Below are positions 43,066-55,600 of a DNA stretch of 64,000 nucleotides, piece after piece (position 1 is the first letter of the stretch; every line of letters begins with the position of its first letter). Where the stretch lies: positions 230,262,397-230,326,396 of the forward strand of contig NC_071354.1 of the NCBI RefSeq assembly GCF_943734655.1, written 5' to 3'. Under the pieces are notes generated by a model. The model was not told where the DNA came from and did not search any database. It saw only the letters and a program-made list of their open reading frames with translations. Both the position numbers and the translations under genes were made by a program. The DNA is from Sabethes cyaneus (Eukaryota; Arthropoda; Insecta; Diptera; Culicidae).

Positions 43066-45694
43066 AATAAACAAAAAAGAAAGTTCCAAAAAAATTTGAA
43101 ATATTATGAGAAAACAAACACATTCCTAACTTCTTTCGTGCGAAATTCCAGCAACTGGTGATGTTTTTCTTCTTTCTTAACACTCTCAAAAGCAATTTTG
43201 CATTTTTTAAAGCAAGTCATAATCGGTATTTTGGGCAAAAACATCTCTGTTTCAAAACAGTTTGCATAGATAATACACATCAATTATGTAGAGCGCCACT
43301 TGTAAGTCATCACGGTCTAAAATTAGGTTCCCCACTACAACGCAATATTGATTTGCGCCTGAAAAGAAAATAGCTATTTCATTCATCAGCCGGCTCATAC
43401 TATCAACAGCCGATGCTGGTTTACCTGGTCATAAGCGATCAAATCATCCGTAGGCCAAAACGCCATTGCTGGCAGCTAACCCACCGTGCGCCGGTTCGGT
43501 CCATCTAAAGTATCATAAACATAAGTATCAATATCATCATTGACCAACAACGCCGCACCCAGGATCAACCGACCGATGGAACGTCGTTATTGGCAAAAGC
43601 ACAAAAATCACACACACGTACCCGATAACCGAAAATCGTTCCATCGTTTTCCGTGTCCACACTCTGTATCGTTACCGGATCAGGATAGAGTCAAAAGTGC
43701 TCGCTCATGCCTGCCCACCTGCCCTTAATCCATCCGAAAAACCAACGGCCAAACCACAATCCGCACACCGGCTCGCTGAATATAGTTCCGCTAATCAAGT
43801 GCTTTTGCGATTACGTTCCACCACCTCCCGTCCGCCATTCGGAACCGCATTGTCGAACCCGTTCACTCACTCACTCACTCAATGCCACCCACTGCTGCCA
43901 CGGACGGACGGACGGCTTCGAACGGTAGTCATCAGCCTGATCGGTTGGAATGTGATGCGAGCCATCGCCATCGCCATCGGTCGGTCGGCACACATCAAAA
44001 CGCACACACCAGTCCAGCCCATCCTCAGGTCGGAACAGCAAAACGGCAACGGCAGAATGCTCTTTGGCAAACATGATTCCGGACCCGGAGTGGTCGTCGG
44101 CTTTTCGGATAGTGAAGCACCCACTCGCGTCCGACCCCGGCAGGTACATTCGGTTTGTGTGATGGGTGTCCGTTTCCGTTCAAACGCGGAACGACCTCCG
44201 AGAAAACCCCGTTTACGATGTTTGGTGTGTGTGCTTCTGAATATTTTGACGGTCAGCAATCTGCTGAGCCGCAGTCACGGGGGAATTGCACACTACTGCC
44301 TGCTGCCAGCTTATCCGGCGATTATCCCAGCTAATGCGCAACCTAGCCCCGGGGTACAACTGGCAGCACTGGCCAATGAACGCGGAGGGTAGATGGGGAG
44401 GGGGGGGGGAAGTATCGTTTTCTCAAATACCACAAATGCTGCTAGGAACAAAACTGTTTTATTTCGCGTATCCTTTTCGGAGCGGGGTTTTCCGCTCACT
44501 TAGCGCTGTCGCACTCTGCCTGCCGGTGTTTTGTTTTAGGGTGTTCTTTTTCCCTAGTAGAAAATTCAGGTATTTTTCCTAACCAACACTGAACTATATG
44601 ATTATGAGCTAGGAAATGGGAGGAAGCGGAAGGCGGTCACTAGGGTGAACCCTCAGCGGGTCGTGACTTTTCCTCGCCTTCGTCGTTTTCATTATACTGC
44701 AATAATTATACTTTTGTATCGTTCTACAACATTTTCGTTATGATGATGGTGATGAGAATGAGAAGACGGTGGTTGGGGGGCGATTATTGTTGCTAAAACT
44801 ATGACACATTGTGCGGCTTTCAGCGCATCGCTGCCGTGCACGGCCGTCCGTGGTCCGTGTGGGGTTTGAGGGTAGACATGAAAAGAATTCGGCAGACCGC
44901 AAATGGCACAGGGCGAGCGAGTGGGGTTTCTCATTTTTTTCGCCCTTCCATGTTGAACCTGCTACACGTTCGCTGCAGGGAAGGATGGGAAAACTTATTT
45001 GCATACGAGGCTGCTCCACTATTCTTCCTAGGCAAGTGTGCTCTTGCTGTTAGCGGGAGATTGGACGAAAGTTTATTTATAAATGCGAAAACACTGGTTG
45101 GATTACGCGCATTTATAAATAAACTCCTGTTCGCTGAGGGCTCTTCCGCTGTGATCCGAAGGGTGGTGCATGCTGCCAGTTTTAACCCTGTAGGTTAAAG
45201 AGCTAGTCTCTACCATGTAAAGTGGGTCGATAAGTGGCATGAAACGTGCGAAAGGGCTTCATAACAAGGTGATTCCTTCCGCAATTCGTGAGACAATCGC
45301 ATTGGCATTCTGTGCCAGAATGACCTAATGTTGTAGAGTAGAAAATATCAACAGAATTTTTTGTTTCGGCTAGCTTAAAGTTTTAGTGGAAGACTAACTT
45401 TTTCCGTACTGTGTACTTAACGAGCACGAGAACGAACTACGTACATAAGTTTGATCGAAACAATAATTAGTGACAATATTCAAGAAAATTAAACAATTAG
45501 ATGAAACTGAACATGGCAAGCTAAAGCTAGTTAATGTATTCGAATGGCATTGAATGTTTTAGTTACTATGTGGAATGATTCGTGTTTATAGATCATATAA
45601 AAAATTATAGTCGTTAACATTACCGATAATGGAGGATATGTTTATTCATGCTAGCGTGCAGAGACCCTAACAGAAGCTGGGGAACCAAAGTTTT
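43066..45694. other. Intronic GC-richer island, no gene seen
   Basis: Positions 43500-45200 have high G+C, CA/TG-rich patches and long overlapping chance frames on both strands (the longest is 231 codons at 43697-44392). No domain, splice pattern or codon regularity supports a gene. CACTCACTCACTC is at 43865 and a poly-G run is at 44399-44410. Confidence 0.45.
45070..45125. repeat. Perfect 18-bp inverted repeat (hairpin)
   Basis: AGTTTATTTATAAATGCG (45070-45087) and its exact complement (45108-45125) enclose a 20-nt loop. It is in single-copy-looking sequence. It encodes no known RNA. Confidence 0.85.
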
Positions 45695-46760
45695 CTAGTG
45701 GCGACAACGGTCCGTTATCGCTGCGCCGCAAGCCGAGCGGGTTATAGTCCTCCAGTGCAATCGGTCCTGGGCTGCCATTTTCCAATCCCCTCGAACACCA
45801 GCTGAACGTGCATTGTCATCGACAGCGCACATCCAACGGGGACGCGGTCTGCTCCAGAGTCTACGGACTCTTTCCGGTTCACTGCTGAAAATAGTTTTGG
45901 CTACTCTTTCGTCAGGCATTCTTGCCACGTGCCGAGCCCATCGTAGTCTGCCACATTCTACTACCTTCATTATATGAGGATATTTGTACACTTAATATAG
46001 CTCGTGGTTTATGCTTTGACGTTGCACTCTATTTTCCATTTTGTCAACAAATATACATCGCAGAATTTTACGCACAAAAACTCCAAACACTCGTCGATCC
46101 GCTTTCTCTAGCGTTCACGGCTCATGTCCGTATTGGACCACCTGGAAGATTAGTGTTCTGTAGAACGTCAGTTTTGTGCGAATTTGCAAACTACCGGACT
46201 TTAATTGGCCACGTAATCCATAGAAAGTCCGATTCGCGACTGCAATTCGTCGTTTTACTCAATTTCATGAATTCCTCCACTATTTCATATTGTTCCCCAT
46301 CCAGCTTCGCCTCGGCACTATCACTCTTTTAATTCCCACGTTCCCTGCCAGCAACCATGTACTTCGTTTTAGCGGTGTTTAGGTAAGTCCAAATCTCGCT
46401 GCTTCCCATTTAAAAGGCCTAAAGGCCTCTTACGGCTCACGGTTTTACGGTTGTTTGCGATGATATCGACGCCATCCGCAAAACCAGGAAGCATGTAAGA
46501 TTTTGAGATATGATAGACCCGTTCCTTTCCACGTTTGCTCTTCGTATTGATGGATTCGTCGAAAAACCATGCTCAATTCGTTTGACTGAATCGTACGCCG
46601 CCTTAAAGTCAGATGATGATGTCATAAACAGATGATGAGCTTACGAGTTCTACTCTCGCAGCATGTCTAGTATCTGCCGCACGGTGAACATCTGATCCGT
46701 CGTGGAGCGACCCTCACGAAAACCAGTTTGGTACTCGCCGACGAAGGACTCCGCTAACGG
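45695..46760 (-). pseudogene. RTE-like retrotransposon, divergent copy 3
   Basis: From 46760 downward on the minus strand: AESFVGEYQTGFREGRSTTDQMFTVRQIL, then DFKAAYDSVKRIE...HGFS (46437-46625), then decayed sequence, then GRLRWARHVARMPDERVAKTI and PRPRWMCAVDDNARSAGV (45991-45700). The order matches RT palm to C-terminal region of RTE elements. The YADD region is lost. It is clearly more diverged than the copies at 36.8-41.3 and 51.6-58.8 kb. Confidence 0.7.
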
Positions 46761-46847
46761 CAGAATGCAATGTAATGCCTCGATAGTTTTTACAGTGTGA
46801 GTAATAGTAATAACTGTCAGTATTTTTAGGATGTATTCGAATGTGTT

Positions 46848-47320
46848 TTGAATTTCCATATGTTTAAGAGTGGTGGTAGTCATGGACGCAAAAAGGGAAC
46901 TTGTAATAAGTCTGTTTTTGAAAATTTTTTGACCGTGTGGTATTTTAAGGAAGCTAAAGTCACTCGGAATCAGCGAAAAATGAATTTTTCGTACTATCAA
47001 GTGATACAACAAACAAACATGGAACAAAGTAACTTGGGTTTCTCCAAAAACTTGAAGGTTCCATTGCTTTTCTTTAAACCTGGTGTTAAAATCAACACCA
47101 AATATTACATCGATAATGTTTTGCAGAACCATTTGCTTCCCATCATCGAAAAACACTGCAAGAATTCACCATACTGTTTTCAACAAGATTCTGCATCGTC
47201 TCACTAGGCGAAAGTTATATAGCAGAGTCGGCTTTAAAGCACCCGAGGCCCTGTGCAAATTAAGCAGCGAGGCCTTTTTAGGTATGCCAAAAGGACATTG
47301 GGTTAAAAGGACGCTGTGAT
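46848..47320 (+). pseudogene. Tc1/mariner-superfamily transposase fragment
   Basis: The + frame contains LLFFKPGVKINTKYYIDNVL, LLPIIEKHCKNSPYCF and QQDSASSH, the region around the second catalytic Asp of IS630-Tc1-mariner transposases (CFQQDSAPSH-type). It is more intact than the relics at 10.7 and 26.6 kb and differs from them in this box, so it is a separate lineage. The first Asp is missing. A frameshift follows QQDSASSH, and the third acidic box was not found. Confidence 0.7.
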
Positions 47321-47511
47321 AGTCTTAATGATCGCAACTTTTGGGGTAGACTTCGATTACTGTACTGAGTTTACGGACTGTTTATACCCATTGATGAAAA
47401 TAAAATTGAGCTAGATAGCTGTAATCCTATGCCTCAATTTTACATGATTAATAAATCAATGACGTTTGAGGATTTGGGTTCTATACTCGATAGACAGTAA
47501 GAACGAAACTT

Positions 47512-47700
47512 CCGAAGAAGCAATGCCTAAATAAAGCAAGAGCGTCGAAATTGCAGAGCAGATGCGCTGAACTTTCAAGTTCAGAATTACAAAAGCGGCA
47601 GGTTTCTGTACCATCCGATATTCTTTAAATGGTGAAGAGCAGGACTGTGTCCAGTCAGGGGTTCCCTGATTGTGCGCAGCTTACTGTTTGACTGTTTAGT
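47512..47700 (-). pseudogene. LOA/I-type ORF2 C-terminal fragment
   Basis: The minus strand reads LTGHSPALHHLKNIG, a shift, then ETCRFCNSELESSAHLLCNFDAL. This is the post-RNase H Cys/His knuckle region, which corresponds to the end of ORF2 in the LOA element at 52.6-58.5 kb. Here the CxxC pair is intact, whereas the larger element has CRFG. Only about 60 codons remain. Confidence 0.6.
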
Positions 47701-48215
47701 CTACAAACCTGAATTTTCAACTAGATACTCTCATAATAGCATAATCTAGGTGGGCAGCCAAGTTCAGGTTTTTATTCAGAATTATTCCGAGTACTGTTCT
47801 CATTCAAACTTCGAACACTTAGGCAATACTGAAACTTTCAAAGTAAAATGTTCGAAAATATCTTTATTCTATTCCCACAAATGATTCAATAGCATGACAA
47901 TTTATTTATTTGCGCAGGAAAATTTTAAAAATGAGCATGAAATGTTCTCCTACAGTGAAAAACACTAAAAAGTTACAGTTCGGTTTTGATTCAAACTTCG
48001 AACACTTTCAATGGTCGACATTCGAAGCTCGATTATTTTAGTCTCAGACATCGAACGCTTGCATTACTTTAATAAGTATGTATTAATGTTTTAGTGTCAC
48101 TCAACTTAAATGAGTGAAATTATATCCTTTTTCTAAACACTGTCCGTTTAAATCCACCTAACAGTGTTATTTAAATTTTTCACACTATAATTGGTTTGAA
48201 TCCATATTTCTGAAG
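47701..48215. other. No feature seen
   Basis: AT-rich, with words such as TTCGAACACTT repeated at 47810-48060. There is no coding signature. Confidence 0.5.
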
Positions 48216-48900
48216 TCAATTGCTAATATACTCCTCAGAATTCTGCATAGATTTCCCGGAACATGCATTCGTTACAACGTCGCAAAAACAATCTCCTCTT
48301 CGCTTCTGTTTGGATCGGTCAACCACTGTCCGAATAGCATCCACCGTGGACTTCCCTTTCTGGAACTGCCATGTTTGACAGACCGTGTTCACCGTCTGTG
48401 TGGCTCCTAAGTCTGTTTTGTGGATTATCCTCTCCAAGAGTTTTCCCTATGTATCCAACATGTCAGCATGTATGACGCTGGATTTCCCGCATGCTTCCCT
48501 AGCTTCGGCAACAGCACTAGCTCCTGCATCTTCCATCTGTCCGGCAAGCACCCAACTTCTAGACATTTCTGCAGCATTGTCCTGAATATATATCCGGGAA
48601 CGCTTGTATCCAGAAGCCTTCTCGATCTTTAGCCGTCTAGCCACTGCCACTATTTCATCGTTGGAGACTTGCAGACCCTCAGCGCTGGCCCTTTCTTCTG
48701 GACCGTACGGGGTTGGTTGCCACATTGTAGGGCCGAGCATCGGGAAAAGTCCCTCCACGATAGCCTTCAGCTTATCCGAACACACCTTCCTAATTGTCGC
48801 CTGAGCTTTTACTTTCGCCGTAACGATTCAGCTATCTCCCCTTTCAGTGGAGCCTTAGTCAATCTGAAACTCACGCTAAACTTTTTACGGACTGAAACCG
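48216..48900 (-). pseudogene. R1-clade reverse transcriptase fragment
   Basis: On the minus strand: LKAIVEGLFPMLGPTMW, a VSNDEIVAVARRLKIEKASGYKR segment (equivalent to the K..KAPGPDG box, decayed), DAGASAVAEAREACGKSSV, then after a stop and shift GKLLERIIHK and FQKGKSTVDAIRTVVD. The last motif (FR.GRSTVDAI) is typical of R1-type elements. The catalytic YADD part is missing. Confidence 0.65.
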
Positions 48901-51566
48901 TCTTCTAGCTCTGAGGTTGCTAAGGTTGCTGGCCTGCGCGGAGCTTGCTAAGTGTCTCGCTCCACCAGTAAGCTGCGCACCGGGCGTTTCGCGATTTCAG
49001 TTTTCTCGGCATGTATTCGTCAACGCGTGTGCATTCAGCATCGATCTTCCACTGTCCACTCGAAGTGCCTACTTTCGCTCGCAAGTTCTAGCTCTATGCA
49101 TTATCACCAGAATGAAGCAATGTTCCATTTATTTGGCCACGCGAGGAGTGGTATTCAAATCGCTCACTGACCACAGAAATATACCCAAAAATATATTGGT
49201 TCGTTCAATGGCAGGTGGAACTCCAACCCACACGCTCTCGGTTGGCACTCAAGTGTGTTTGCAATTAAACTACCGCCGCACCCTTATATTAGATAGTCTC
49301 ATATCTAATTTTGTTCCTCCAGTTTTAACAACTGTCTCTAACTCTGTCTTGATCGTGATTGACATGACATGATCGGGAATCGACGATGAGTTTGTTTTTA
49401 ATATTTTCGTAGAAACTGTTGACGTACGTTGTATACTGTTGTACAGTATACCAAGCAGACCAAGACCCCATTATTAACAAGACTGGCTTCTCTGTTATTT
49501 TTCAATATAAACGCCATTCGTCAGCATCAGCGACACTTATATTTGCGAGGGTGGTAAATTTTGCATCCAGATGCATCCAGGGACCATCTTAGCCGGCAGA
49601 GCGAGCTACCATCAGTGTCTCCCGAATATTGGCAGAGCTGCCAGTCTTCTTGTTCTGGGGTCTTCGAAGCAGGTAATAATTGCACAAGTCTATTACATGT
49701 TCTACATAGAATCTTCACAACCCGTTCTCTTCTATAACGATGCCAGATAACAACCGTGCATCAAATGGGTTTTAATGCGCGATATGCTACGAATGTACTT
49801 ACGTACAATTATTAACAATTATTAATTAAATTATTAATTATTAACCTGAACAGTCAAAATAGAAATACTAGTCAAACCTAGAAATGTTTACATATCACCA
49901 GAATAACATATATGCCTACAGTGTAACAATGCATCCCATTCGCTTCGATTTGCATGCAATTTTCGCGCTGATGCACTCTGCATTACGGCTGTCGTGCCAT
50001 AGTACTATACACAGTCGTGCACAACTTTCCCAGCGAGGTTCTTTCTACTCGTCGTTGACGGAGGGGAAAACTTTTGATGACATTTTGATTTTCAATCGGG
50101 GTTCGCTGTTGCACCATGGCCTGGCTCTGCACGGCCTACTACCGTTGTTGTCGTTGGCACTAATGATGCTTGCGACTCCGGCCGGAGAGTAGAAACCCGA
50201 CCGAAGAAAACTAATCTGTTTGGCTATACATATTGGTGTTATGTGTATGTATATTGTTAAAAGCACATTAGGTGCCGCTTTTCTGCACCACACAGCGGGA
50301 ATTGTATTTCACCGCACGTATTTCGAGCCCGGCGAATGACCCAAGCAACTGCAGAAAACGATACAGTGACGGACACTGGCCGGGGTATTATTGTACCGCT
50401 CGCTTTCGCTCCTATTTGTTACCACTCGGTTCTTGCGAAATTACGGACAGCTTATGTGCCAGCTAATGCTTGAATTAGGTGTCATCCTTCTAGGCGCCCG
50501 CAAATCAGCAGGACAAATATGTGGAAGTGCTTTTTGTTTTGCATCATAAGCATTCCCAAATACTTTCTGCTCCTCGAAGTCGTGCAAAACATATGCTGTT
50601 ATTATACATATAGGTACCAAGCGGCTCCACTGTTTACTAATCCTTGCCGGCTAGGCAACGGTACCATTAAGCCGTCGTAAATGCTACCGATTTTATGTTT
50701 GCACAGTGAACTGACATCTCGAGCCGAGGATTTGTGTTTTCTAGGCTATGATACGCAACGGCAGCCTGGGGCAAACGGAAACAGTTTGTGGCAATTTATC
50801 TTGAATGCACCGACACACTAGCCCTACCGTTCCCTAAGGCCCCAAACGAAGCTGAATATATGTTTTACTTCTGCGAATTGAGATGTGAACCGATTCGAGC
50901 GGAAAGCAATCTTCCGGCACCGGACAGACGGACTCACACCCGAAAGCTGCTTACTTTCCGGCTGTGCGGCGGAACGCACACTGCATTCAGCTCTCGGGGC
51001 TTTTAATTTCTTCTGCCATTTCCAACCGGCCCCAACCAACCAACGGGGGCATTCAACGCTTTAGCTTTAGCTTAGGTCGGTGAAAATTGTAGTACATAAA
51101 ACAGCCCAGCTGCCGACCGACAGCTAGCCAGCCTGGCTGCAGTCGAGTTCGACAATAAAACACTGCCATATACTTTACAGTTGCTGCTGGTTTAACCGGT
51201 TTTATGTCCACCATTGGAATAATCGATTTTATATTTGAAGGATTTCATTTAAATTATTGCAAACTAGTTCCGAAAGCATAAACATGTTCCGATTTCAGTA
51301 GTAAATTTTCGAAAGAGTTTGCCATGAATTTATTTATTTATTGAAAACCAATCCGAGAAAGAACCCAGATCTTGACAAGTTACTTATTTGGACAGCATGA
51401 ACCCGTACGTTGTATATGCCATAGCTTTAATGAAATGTTTGAGATGTTCGATTTTAATGTTCCAATTCATGTTTTCCGTAATCGTTTTTCTTAGAAATTA
51501 ATATAACTTTTATTCATTAAGACACAATGTCAGATGGATCAGATAAATAAATACAAATAAATAAAT
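48901..51566. other. Intronic stretch, no gene seen
   Basis: Unique-looking apart from AT-rich runs (49800-49850, alternating ATTAATTA). Frames up to about 150 codons occur on both strands, none with a recognisable domain. The segment 49900-51200 is GC-richer. Confidence 0.45.
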
Positions 51567-52549
51567 AAAGCACTCGTCTCCATTCAACTCGGTCTTGGGC
51601 CACTCGTCGCCAATTTCCTAGTCGTCGCAGAAGTCGCAAATCGCTTTCGACCTGGTCGAGCCATCGTGCACGTTGGGCCCCCCTGTTCCTGGTGCCGGTG
51701 GGGTTGTTGAAGAGGACTATTTTCGTCGCACTGTCGTCCGGCATCCTTACGACGTGTCCGGCCCACCGTAGCCTGCTAACTTTAGCTATATGTACGATGG
51801 GAGTCTCCCCAAGCAGTGCCTGTAGCTCGTGATTCATACACCTCCGCCACTACATTCTCCTATACTCCGCTTTCAGTCTGGCGTAGATTGCCTCCGACGT
51901 CGCTAAGTTCCTGGCTATGATATCGAAGTCCTCTGCAAAGCCTAGAAGTTGGCTACCCTTGGTAAAAAATCGTGCCTCTCGTTTCGTTGCCCGCTCGTCG
52001 GATCACCCCCTTAAGAGCGATGTTGAACAGCATGCAGGATAAACTGTCACCTTGTCTCAACCCTCGCCGCGTCTCGAAGGGACTCGAGAGTGTCCCAGAG
52101 ATACGTACGAAACACATCACTCGATCCAATGTAGCTCTGATCAGTCGCGTCGGTTTGTCCGGAAAACCATGTTCGTGCATTATCTGCCATAGCTTGTCTC
52201 GATGGACTGTATCGTATGCTGCTTTGAAATCAATAAAGATGTGATACGTGGGCCCGTTGTACTCCTGACATTTCTGCAAGATCTGCCGGATAGTAAAAGT
52301 TTGGTCCGTAGTTACGCGAGCCCCCATGAAACCCGCTTGATAATTCCCTACGAAATCTTGTGCTATCGGTGACAACCGGCGTAACAGGATCTATGAGAGT
52401 ACCTTGTAGGCGACGTTTACCAGCGTAATACCGCGATAGTGGCCGCAGTCTAGCCGATCACCCTTTTTGTAGATGGGACAAACCACTCCTTCCATCCATT
52501 CCTCTGGTAGCTTTTCCCAAATCCTCGAAATAACCCAGTGTAGAGCCTT
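51567..52549 (-). pseudogene. RTE copy 2 reverse transcriptase and C-terminal part
   Basis: In order on the minus strand: LPEEWMEGVVCPIYKKGDRLDCGHYRG; a stop near 52390; QDFVGNYQAGFMGARVTTDQTF; IFIDFKAAYDTVHRDKLW; RRGLRQGDSLSCMLFNIAL; a break; GFAEDFDII; then HELQALLGETPIVHIAKVSRLRW and RARWLDQVESDLRLLRRL. FADD, the catalytic pair, has become FAED, and several stops are present, so the enzyme is dead. GLRQGDSLSC with FADDIDII-type wording is diagnostic of RTE. Confidence 0.85.
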
Positions 52550-52670
52550 TGCTAGCATTTTTTTTTTTTTTTTAGAATGGGATTTGACTACTTTGTCCAT
52601 TAATTTGAACTTTTGTAGTATATCCCTGTTTACCGTACGTGCCATGCAAGCCAATTGCCATTATAGACAA

Positions 52671-55600
52671 CTAGTCATTTGCTCCTGCACGCTCCCAGTC
52701 AGGTATAATCTGGTTTATGAAACCGATAACCTTCCCGGGATTGGCAGACCAAATTTCACTAGGAGATAAGCATCTCTTGTCAAGAAATTTAGCTCTGCTC
52801 GTGTAAAGCGCACTACAACTGCAGAGCAGGTGCTCCGACGTTTCGCTTTCAAGATTGCCGAAGCGACAGACATCATTTTCAACACGACCCATGTTCTTTA
52901 AATGATGTCTACTCGGACAGTGCCCTGTTACTAGGCCGGTGTATGTACACAGAGCTCTCTTGTTGAGCTCCATGAGCTTTTTAGTAGTTTTTACGTTTGG
53001 ATTAATGAATCTTTTTGACTGGTTACAACCTCTGACAGCCATCCAATTGGCCGTCACCTTTTGTTCTTCCCAGCGTTTAAGTTCCATTTTGATTGTGCAT
53101 TTTGATATACCGCAAAAAGGCTCCGGACCGATGAATTCCGAATTGGAGCCCGCTTTTGCTAGCTCGTCTGCTATTTCATTGCCTTCAATGCCACAATGCC
53201 CTGGAACCCAGTATAGATTTACTGTATTCATTTGGCATAGCTGCCGTAATGAAAGAATGCAATCCCAGACTATTTTTGATGTGCATTTGCAAGCGCTTAT
53301 CGCTTTCAATGCTGCTTGACTGTCAGAGAAAATGCATATATTTGCATGCTTATATCTTCTTCTCAAGCAAACATTCACACATTCAATTATTGCAAAGATC
53401 TCCGCCTGAAACACAGTTGGCCATAGTCCCATAGCCACTGATATTTTTGTTCCAGGGCCATAGATTCCAGCACCAGTTTTTGAACCAATTTTTGAGCCAT
53501 CCGTGAAAAATATCGTTGAGCCTTGACGAACCATAGAAACTCCCCTCTCCCAGTCGGAGCGTGAAGTTTCACACACCTTGTAGGGAGTATCATAGTTATC
53601 CTCCGGATTCATCCAATCTCCGTTCATACTTAGCACGGGCCCGATTTTGAAAAGTTTCAGAATATTCATGTGACCAGAAAGATCCGAAATATGCCTGAAC
53701 CTTTTAAGCCTTAGAGCACTTTTTTCCGCTTCTATTTGTACGAATTCATGCAAAGGCAGCAGATTGAGAATTGCATTTAGGGCTTTCGATGGAGTGCTAC
53801 GCATCGCTCCCGTTATTGCAATGCTCGCAAGTCGTTGGAGTTTTGCAAGTTTTGCTTCGGCGGTAACTTCTTTTGTTTTTGGCCACCACACTAACGAGGC
53901 GTACGTTACTTTTGGTCGTATGATAGCCGTGTAGATCCACATGATCATTTTAGGTTTTAAACCCCATTTTCTACCAACGGTTTTCGAGCACAACCATAAT
54001 GCACTGACTGCCTTGCTTATCACGGCGTCGAGATGTGCATTCCAGTTGAGCTTAACATCTAGGACCAATCCTAGAAATTTGACCTGTTCACTAAATTGGA
54101 TTTCTCTGTTTTCCAGCTTGAGAGGCTTCAAGTTGAGTTTCCTCCTCTTTGTGAATGGGACGATTACGGCTTTTGCCGGATTAATGCTAAGGCCCTCCTT
54201 TCTACACCAGATTTGGGTATGTTTCAGAGCCTGTTGCATTCTTTCTGAAACCGTATTATCGAATTTCCCTCTTACCATGATGACCAAATCGTCTGCAAAG
54301 CCTACAACTTCGAAACCTTTTGCTTCAAGAGTTCTGAGTAAATCGTCTACCACCAAGGACCACATAAGTGGCGAAAGAACACCTCCTTGAGGACAACCTT
54401 TCATAGCCTTTATCATTATAGACGATCCACCAAGCTTAGAAGTGATTTCTCTTTTTGCAAGCATTGTATGAATCCAGTCAACAGTGTACTTGTTAAATTT
54501 TCTTCGTTTCATAGCATTTTCCATAGATGTGTAGGAAGTATTATCGAAAGCTCCCTCAATATCCAAGAATGAACAAAGAGCGAGATCTTTAACTGAAAGG
54601 GATTTTTCAATTCTTCCCACAAGCGAATGGAGCGCTGTGACTGTCGAGCTGCCAGCTCGGTATGCATATTGAAATTTAGATAATGGATAAGATTGCATGT
54701 ACGTTGAATCGATGTAATCCTTCAGAACTTTTTCCATTGTCTTCAACAGTACCGAAGATAGACTAATGGGTCTGAAGGATTTGGGATTCGTCCTATCTCT
54801 CTTACCACCTTTTGGTATGAAGATGACTTTTACTAATCGCCATGTCGATGGAATATAATTCAACCTTAAGCTTGCCCTGAAAACCTTAGTAAGGGTCGGT
54901 ATTAGGATTGCTTCACCCTTTTGAAGCAAGGCTGGAAAAATCCCATCGACGCCTGCAGATTTAAAGGGTTGGAAAGATCTGACAGCATTTTCCACTCTAG
55001 CTGTTGTAAAAATTTCGTCAGCAATGTTTAGTGGTAGATCTTCTGCCCTGCTAGACTCTGATAAGATCTCTGCAGAACTTACTACGCCAATGCTTTCCGA
55101 AACCCCACATTCAGTCGAGCCCGGAAAATGAGTTTCCATCATCAGTCTTAGAGTATCGTTAGGAGTTTTAGTGGAAGCCCCATCCTGATACCTAAGGTTG
55201 CCTAGTTTTATGTAGTCTTGCAACTGTTGGAGTATTATTTATGGATTCGCACGTTCTCATCCATGTTTTCCTCTTAGATTTCCTAATTTCGTTTTTGTAT
55301 TCAGTGAGGGCCTTCCTATATTGAGCCCAATTTGAAGTGCGTTTTGCTAGATTAAACATTTTCCGAGTACCTTTCCTAAGACGTTCCAACTTGAGATTCC
55401 ACCACGGCACGTCCCTGTTAGAGGACGACTGCTTGATAGGACAGCTGCTGTTGTAGGCATTAAGAATTACTTCGTTTAACTTTTGTGAGAGTGATTCAAG
55501 CTGTTGATTTGAGTCAACGCTACCATAATTATTAAGTTCATTTGTGTTTAAGTAATGAGTATACTGATCCCAATTTGTTTTCCTAGGATCGCGGAATGTT

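Noticed and set aside
43697..44392. 231-codon frame in the GC-rich island
   Set aside because: Overlaps other frames on both strands, has no recognisable domain, and its composition follows local GC content.
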